Positions 59,324 through 64,000 of a DNA stretch of 64,000 nt are shown in pieces; within the stretch, counting starts at the first letter, position 1, and each line of letters opens with the position of its first letter. The position numbers and the translations under genes are program-made. Origin of the DNA: Qipengyuania_C sp046254955 (GTDB lineage: Bacteria > Pseudomonadota > Alphaproteobacteria > Sphingomonadales > Sphingomonadaceae); NCBI RefSeq assembly GCF_046254955.1, contig NZ_JBJXRG010000001.1, forward strand, positions 1,488,001 to 1,552,000, written 5' to 3'. Under the pieces are notes generated by a model that saw only the letters and a list, made by a program, of their open reading frames with translations, was not told the DNA's origin and made no database searches.

Positions 59324-61597
59324 ATGTTCGACAAGAAAACCGTATCGCTGGATTGGGGCGGAAAAACCCTCACCCTCGAAACCGGTCAGATCGCCCGTCA
59401 GGCAGACGGCGCCGTACTGGCCACCTATGGCGAAACCGTGGTGCTGTGCGCCGTGACCGCCGCCAAGAGCGTTCGCGAGGGGCAGGACTTCTTCCCGCTC
59501 ACCGTGCACTACCAGGAAAAATTCTCCGCTGCGGGCCGTATCCCGGGCGGCTTCTTCAAGCGCGAAGGTCGCGCGACAGAGAAGGAAACTCTCACTTCCC
59601 GCTTGATCGACCGCCCCGTGCGGCCGCTCTTCCCGGAAGGTTTCTACAATGAAATCAACGTAATCTGCCAGGTCCTGTCCTATGATGGCGAGACCGAGCC
59701 CGATATCGTTGCGATGGTTGCCGCTTCGGCTGCACTGACCATTTCGGGCGTGCCTTTCATGGGCCCGATCGGCGCAGCGCGCGTTGGCTTTGTTGATGGC
59801 GAATACGTCCTCAACCCGGCCGTCAACACGATCTTCGAAGAAGGTCGTCTCGACCTCGTCGTCGCTGCAACTCAGGATGCCGTGATGATGGTCGAATCCG
59901 AAGCCAAGGAGCTGACCGAAGAGGAAATGCTCGGCGCTGTCATGTTCGCGCACGAGGAAAGCCGCAAGGTCATTGGCGCGATCATCGATCTCGCTGAACA
60001 GGCCGCCAAGGATCCGTGGGTCGTCGATACTTCGGACGACACTTCGGCGATCAAGGAACAGCTGCGCGGTATCGTCGGCGATGACATCGCAGTCGCTTAC
60101 AAGCTGACCGACAAGTCGGCCCGTTCGGACGCGCTTAACGCCGCCCGCGACAAGGCCAAGGAAGCCTTCGCCGAAGAAGAGCCGCAGACGCAGATGGTCG
60201 CCAACAAGGCGGTCAAGAAGCTCGAAGCGGAAATCGTTCGCGGAGCTATCCTCAAGGACGGCCAGCGTATTGATGGCCGCAAGCTCGACCAGGTTCGCCC
60301 GATCGAAGCTATGGTTGGTCTGCTTCCGCGTACGCATGGTTCGGCGCTGTTCACCCGCGGCGAAACGCAGGCGATCTGTACCGTTACGCTGGGCACCAAG
60401 GATGCCGAGCAGATGATCGATGGTCTGGAGGGTCTCTCCTACAACCACTTCATGTTGCACTATAACTTCCCGCCCTACTCGGTCGGTGAAGTGGGCCGTT
60501 TCGGCTTCACCAGCCGCCGCGAAACCGGTCACGGCAAGCTCGCATGGCGCGCATTGCACCCGGTGCTGCCCGACCATGAGGACTTCCCTTACACCATCCG
60601 GATCCTGTCAGACATCACCGAGTCGAACGGCTCGAGCTCGATGGCAACGGTCTGCGGCGGCTGTCTGTCGATGATGGATGCCGGCGTTCCGATCGAACGT
60701 CCGGTCTCTGGCATCGCCATGGGCCTGATCCTTGAAGGCGACGAGTTTGCCGTGCTGTCCGATATCCTGGGTGACGAAGATCACCTGGGCGACATGGACT
60801 TCAAGGTAGCCGGTTCCGAAAAGGGCATCACCTCGCTTCAGATGGACATCAAGGTTGCCGGGATCACGCAGGAAATCATGCAGACTGCGCTTGAGCAGGC
60901 GAAAGCCGGCCGTTCGCACATCCTGGGTGAAATGCAGAAGGCACTGGGTACCGCGCGCGGTGAGGTCTCCAAGCACGCACCGCGCATCGAAACGATGCAG
61001 ATCGACAAGTCTAAGATCCGTGACGTTATCGGAACGGGCGGCAAGGTGATCCGCGAGATCGTTGCTGAAACCGGTGCCAAGGTCGACATCGACGACGAAG
61101 GCGTGATCAAGATCAGCTCTTCGAATGCCGATGAAATCGCCGCAGCACGCGCGTGGATCGAAGGCATTGTCGAGGAAGCCGAAGTCGGCAAGATCTACAC
61201 CGGCAAGGTCGTCAACATCGTCGATTTCGGTGCGTTCGTGAACTTCATGGGCGGCAAGGACGGTCTCGTCCACGTTTCCGAAATGAAGAACGAGCGTGTC
61301 GAGAAGCCGACTGACGTCGTCAGCGAAGGCCAGGAAGTAAAGGTCAAGGTCCTCGAGATCGACCAGCGCGGCAAGGTTCGCTTGTCGATGCGTGTGGTTG
61401 ACCAGGAAACCGGCGAAGAGCTGGAAGACACCCGCCCCCCGCGCGAGAACAAGCCGCGCGGTGACCGCGGTGATCGCCGCGGACCTCGCGGTGACCGTGA
61501 TCGCGGCCGAGGCCGTAGCGGACGCCGCGATAACGAACGCGGCGGCAAGGAAGACGGCGGGGGCGAGGCCCATGTGCCGGACTTCCTGAAGGACTAA
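59324..61597 (+). CDS. pnp: Polyribonucleotide nucleotidyltransferase
   Basis: A 757-residue PNPase: two RNase PH-like cores joined by a helical linker, KH domain (IDKSKIRDVIGTGGKVIREIVAETGAKVDID) and S1 domain (YTGKVVNIVDFGAFVNFMGGKDGLVHVSEM). The C-terminus has an extra Arg/Gly/Asp-rich tail from about residue 705 (RGDRGDRRGPRGDRDRGRGR) ending VPDFLKD, longer than in E. coli and probably an RNA or RNase E-binding segment. It degrades mRNA with phosphate in the degradosome. Confidence 0.97.
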   Translation: MFDKKTVSLDWGGKTLTLETGQIARQADGAVLATYGETVVLCAVTAAKSVREGQDFFPLTVHYQEKFSAAGRIPGGFFKREGRATEKETLTSRLIDRPVRPLFPEGFYNEINVICQVLSYDGETEPDIVAMVAASAALTISGVPFMGPIGAARVGFVDGEYVLNPAVNTIFEEGRLDLVVAATQDAVMMVESEAKELTEEEMLGAVMFAHEESRKVIGAIIDLAEQAAKDPWVVDTSDDTSAIKEQLRGIVGDDIAVAYKLTDKSARSDALNAARDKAKEAFAEEEPQTQMVANKAVKKLEAEIVRGAILKDGQRIDGRKLDQVRPIEAMVGLLPRTHGSALFTRGETQAICTVTLGTKDAEQMIDGLEGLSYNHFMLHYNFPPYSVGEVGRFGFTSRRETGHGKLAWRALHPVLPDHEDFPYTIRILSDITESNGSSSMATVCGGCLSMMDAGVPIERPVSGIAMGLILEGDEFAVLSDILGDEDHLGDMDFKVAGSEKGITSLQMDIKVAGITQEIMQTALEQAKAGRSHILGEMQKALGTARGEVSKHAPRIETMQIDKSKIRDVIGTGGKVIREIVAETGAKVDIDDEGVIKISSSNADEIAAARAWIEGIVEEAEVGKIYTGKVVNIVDFGAFVNFMGGKDGLVHVSEMKNERVEKPTDVVSEGQEVKVKVLEIDQRGKVRLSMRVVDQETGEELEDTRPPRENKPRGDRGDRRGPRGDRDRGRGRSGRRDNERGGKEDGGGEAHVPDFLKD

Positions 61598-61618
61598 ATC
61601 CCTTCAACCGACAATTGA

Positions 61619-61655
61619 AGAGCCCGCCGGGAGCGATCCCGGCGGGCTTTTTCTT
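61619..61655. terminator. Strong intrinsic terminator after pnp
   Basis: AGCCCGCCGGGA (61621-61632), a GCGA tetraloop and TCCCGGCGGGCT (61637-61648) form a perfect 12-bp stem followed by TTTTTCTT. The convergent antiporter gene ends 20 bases further on, so it may serve both directions. Confidence 0.93.
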
Positions 61656-61670
61656 GCGGGCTCAGGCGCC

Positions 61671-62927
61671 CTAGCTCTTTGCCGGTTGCCGCTCGTGGGT
61701 CGCTGCATCCACCACCGCTCCCGCACTGAGGCCATGCACCAGTGTCGATACGAGGATCGTGAAGCCGATTGTCGCCCAAAGTTCGCCTTCGTTGACGAGG
61801 TCGAGCTGGCCGCCGGCATAAGCGAGATAGTAGATCGATCCGAGACCGCGTACGCCGTAAAATGCGACAACGCCGCGCTGCCTGAGCGACAGATTTGTGC
61901 CTATGAGCGCGAGCATGCCTGTCGCCGGCCGGATCACGAAGATCAGTGCCAATCCCAGCGCCGCATAGCCCCACGTGAGGTATGGCAGGAGTGCAGGCAG
62001 GGCTCCTCCAAGTAGGACCAGCAATATCGCGGTGATCGCATGTTCGAGTGCTTCGGTGAAATTGTGCAGCTTGGCATGATACTCGTGATCGGATTCGACC
62101 CGGCGCAGCATCAGGCCCATTACGAACGCGGCGATGAAGCCATATCCCTCCACCAGCTCGGTCGCACCGTATGTCAGCAATACCCCTGCCAGCGCGATCA
62201 CGCCCGAGCTGGTGTTGGCGAGAGGATTTACGCGCGGCATCGCGAAGAGGAACTTGCCGAGCAGCCATCCCGCCGCCACGCCTGCCAACACGCCTACGAT
62301 GATCTTGTATGCGACATAAAGACCAAACCACTCGCCTATCCAGTTTCCCGAGTTGCCTGCAGCAGCGACCAGGAAAATCCCGAAGTAGACAAACGGGAAA
62401 GCGAGCCCGTCGTTTAGCCCGGCTTCGGTTGTGAGGGCAAAGCGGACCGGGTGTTCTCCGCCTTCAAGCGGCGGTCCGACCTGCACGTCGGCGGCCAGCA
62501 CCGGGTCTGTGGGGGCGAGGACAGCCGCGAGAAGCACAGCGCCCGCGAGCGTCATTCCCACCATCAACCCGCCCAGCGCGACTGCTAGTATGCACAGCGG
62601 CATAGCGACAAGCAGTAGCCGTACAGTGGGGCTCCATTTGCCTGTCTCGGAAAGCTGGTCGATCCGGATCCCGGTTCCGAACAACGCGGCGATAACGGCT
62701 ATCTCTGTGGCAAACTCCCAAAACAGCGGCCTATCGATCGGGCTGATCGCATCGGGGATACCGGGGACTAGGCCGAAGGCAAGCAATCCGCCCAGGATAA
62801 GGAAACCCGATGCGGCGGGCTCGCGGCCAGAAAACCAGCGCGGCAGCCAATAAGCGAAGACGATAGTCGCACCGCATCCCGCCAGCAGGATGTGATAAGG
62901 CGAAAAACTGAAGAACGGTTCGCTCAT
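61671..62927 (-). CDS. CPA1-type cation/proton antiporter
   Basis: A 418-residue antiporter with about 12-13 helices. The ion-binding motifs are visible: APTDPVLAADVQVG and TTEAGLNDGLAFPFVYF (the ND pair of CPA1 exchangers), and the GVRGLGSIYYLAYA helix near the C-terminus. It should exchange Na+ or K+ for H+. ATG 62927 and an in-frame GTG at 62930 are alternative starts; neither has an obvious ribosome site. Confidence 0.9.
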   Translation of the reverse strand: MSEPFFSFSPYHILLAGCGATIVFAYWLPRWFSGREPAASGFLILGGLLAFGLVPGIPDAISPIDRPLFWEFATEIAVIAALFGTGIRIDQLSETGKWSPTVRLLLVAMPLCILAVALGGLMVGMTLAGAVLLAAVLAPTDPVLAADVQVGPPLEGGEHPVRFALTTEAGLNDGLAFPFVYFGIFLVAAAGNSGNWIGEWFGLYVAYKIIVGVLAGVAAGWLLGKFLFAMPRVNPLANTSSGVIALAGVLLTYGATELVEGYGFIAAFVMGLMLRRVESDHEYHAKLHNFTEALEHAITAILLVLLGGALPALLPYLTWGYAALGLALIFVIRPATGMLALIGTNLSLRQRGVVAFYGVRGLGSIYYLAYAGGQLDLVNEGELWATIGFTILVSTLVHGLSAGAVVDAATHERQPAKS

Positions 62928-63019
62928 CACGGTTCAACGTCAACCCGTGACTATGTTTCCCCTTCTAGGCGCGATGGGTGAACTGCGCACGCAATGGAGC
63001 GGCGATCCCCCGTGGGCGA

Positions 63020-64000
63020 TCAGGCAGCGGAGCGGCTGGAGAGAGAGGGCCATTCGGGCTGGTGATCCTCGAAGAAGGTCAGCGCGAGCGAACGATCGCG
63101 TCCGGCCTGCTTTGCTGCATAGAGCGCTAGGTCGGCGCGCTTCATCGTCTCGGACAGGGTGTCTCCTTGCCTGAAGCTGGCCAGCCCGGCGCTGGCAGTC
63201 ACGGGCAGCATCATGTTGGGAACTTCTCGCTGGACGTGGGTGCGAATGCTGCGGCGCGCCCGCTCGGCCTGCTTGGCCCAATCCTTGCCAAACAGTACAA
63301 GGATGAACTCCTCGCCCCCCAACCGGGCAGCGAATACGCCATCCAGGCCCAGAGCTTGTCCGGCGGCTACCAGCACATCATCGCCGATGGCATGGCCGAA
63401 GCGGTCATTGATATCCTTGAAGCGGTCAAGGTCGACGATCGCGATCCCGTCCGGAACCTTGCTGCCCTTGCCTTCGAACATGCGCTCCAGCGCCCTGCGA
63501 TTGGGCAAGCCTGTCAGAGGATCGGTGCGGTTGGCCTTCTGTGCCTTGCGAGCCTCCTCCCGCGCGGACTCAGCTTCCCTAGTCACCGAGATCAGGCGGT
63601 CGCCGACTGCTGCAGCGGTAATGACAAATTCGAGCGTCAGTGCACCTAGGATAAGCGCAAGCCAGTTTGGCAGCACGGCGCCGTTGATCATGGCGAATAC
63701 CAATGTCGACCCGCCAAGGACAATACCTGTTCCCAAGGCAAAGCTGAGGAACTTGGCTGCGCGGCTGCCCCTGATCAGCGCGGAAACGATCGCCGCAGTG
63801 AGTGCGATCAGGCTCGCCGACATCAGGGCGTAGTGTAAGGGATTGAAGAGCGGCGCGGTATTGTTTGATGGCAGGATCGCAAGACTGCAAAGCGCAAGCG
63901 CACCGGCTGCAAACAGCGCCGTTCGGCGGAATCCATTGGCATGTTCCCGCTCGAGGAAGAAATAGACGAACGGTGCGAGCAGTGCGACGCTCAAGTCTGC
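63020..64000 (-). CDS. GGDEF diguanylate cyclase, N-terminus cut by the window edge
   Basis: The frame is open to the right edge. At least five hydrophobic segments precede a coiled linker (REAESAREEARKAQKANRTDPLTGLPNRR) and a complete GGDEF domain: NRTDPLTGLPNRR, VDLDRFKDINDRFGHAIGDDVL and the signature RLGGEEF. The GGEEF loop is intact, so c-di-GMP synthesis is likely, but the upstream RxxD inhibitory site is absent (the position reads GLDG). The membrane part resembles a sensory 7TM/MHYT-type region. The first part of the gene lies beyond the window. Confidence 0.88.
   Translation of the reverse strand, partial: ADLSVALLAPFVYFFLEREHANGFRRTALFAAGALALCSLAILPSNNTAPLFNPLHYALMSASLIALTAAIVSALIRGSRAAKFLSFALGTGIVLGGSTLVFAMINGAVLPNWLALILGALTLEFVITAAAVGDRLISVTREAESAREEARKAQKANRTDPLTGLPNRRALERMFEGKGSKVPDGIAIVDLDRFKDINDRFGHAIGDDVLVAAGQALGLDGVFAARLGGEEFILVLFGKDWAKQAERARRSIRTHVQREVPNMMLPVTASAGLASFRQGDTLSETMKRADLALYAAKQAGRDRSLALTFFEDHQPEWPSLSSRSAA

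Overview
The window comes from a GC-rich alphaproteobacterium, most likely Sphingomonadales and probably Erythrobacteraceae-like. This is inferred from three large TonB-dependent receptors with VTARK/R-type plug starts, a carotenoid 3-hydroxylase (crtZ), an F1-ATPase inhibitor zeta subunit, a CGFS glutaredoxin/BolA pair and the order rimP-nusA-ylxR-infB-(thioesterase)-rbfA-truB-rpsO-pnp. No mobile element, CRISPR array or rRNA was seen. One tRNA gene, tRNA-Arg(UCU), is present.

Region 1 (1-12.2 kb) is an accessory catabolic and uptake block. It holds a truncated secreted protein, two VOC-fold proteins, an MFS carrier and an MDR reductase in one overlapping operon, then a TonB receptor, an oxalate/formate-antiporter-like MFS, and a second operon (unknown protein, F420-reductase-like Rossmann protein, Spinster-like MFS, atypical alpha/beta hydrolase). 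Its promoters share the palindrome TTGTCCGGACAA, which marks a local regulon whose regulator is not in the window.

Region 2 (12.2-28.9 kb) is a second catabolic block built around a divergent promoter with the perfect palindrome TATTGTATACAATA. Leftwards run an Asp/Glu-racemase-like protein, three SnoaL-like proteins and a TonB receptor. Rightwards run a GntR/FCD regulator, an HMG-CoA-lyase-like enzyme, HyuA and HyuB, a class III CoA-transferase and an isochorismatase-type amidohydrolase, all overlapping. A convergent thiolase-like/SDR pair, an acyl-CoA dehydrogenase and an aldo/keto reductase follow. The set suggests uptake, ring or amide opening, CoA activation, oxidation and retro-aldol cleavage of an unidentified compound.

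Region 3 (28.9-38.9 kb) has a third TonB receptor, a queuosine-precursor transporter beside tRNA-Arg(UCU), a NUDIX hydrolase, grxD, a BolA-like protein, the ATPase zeta subunit, and leuC / a 52-residue small protein / leuD / a quinone oxidoreductase. A possible sigma-54-driven small RNA lies at about 34.05-34.17 kb.

Region 4 (38.9-47.2 kb) has a thioesterase, an ABC exporter, crtZ, a DUF454 protein, sufE and a phage-shock (Psp) envelope-stress locus. pspF is divergent from an operon with a consensus sigma-54 promoter. The operon encodes a 49-residue exported peptide, PspA, PspB, PspC and four further PspB-like one-helix coiled-coil proteins. This expanded array is the most unusual structural feature of the window.

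Region 5 (47.2-64 kb) is core translation and RNA metabolism (rimP to pnp) with YceI, an AbgT transporter, thymidine kinase, GNAT and M50 protease genes interspersed. It ends with a CPA1 antiporter and a GGDEF protein cut by the right edge.
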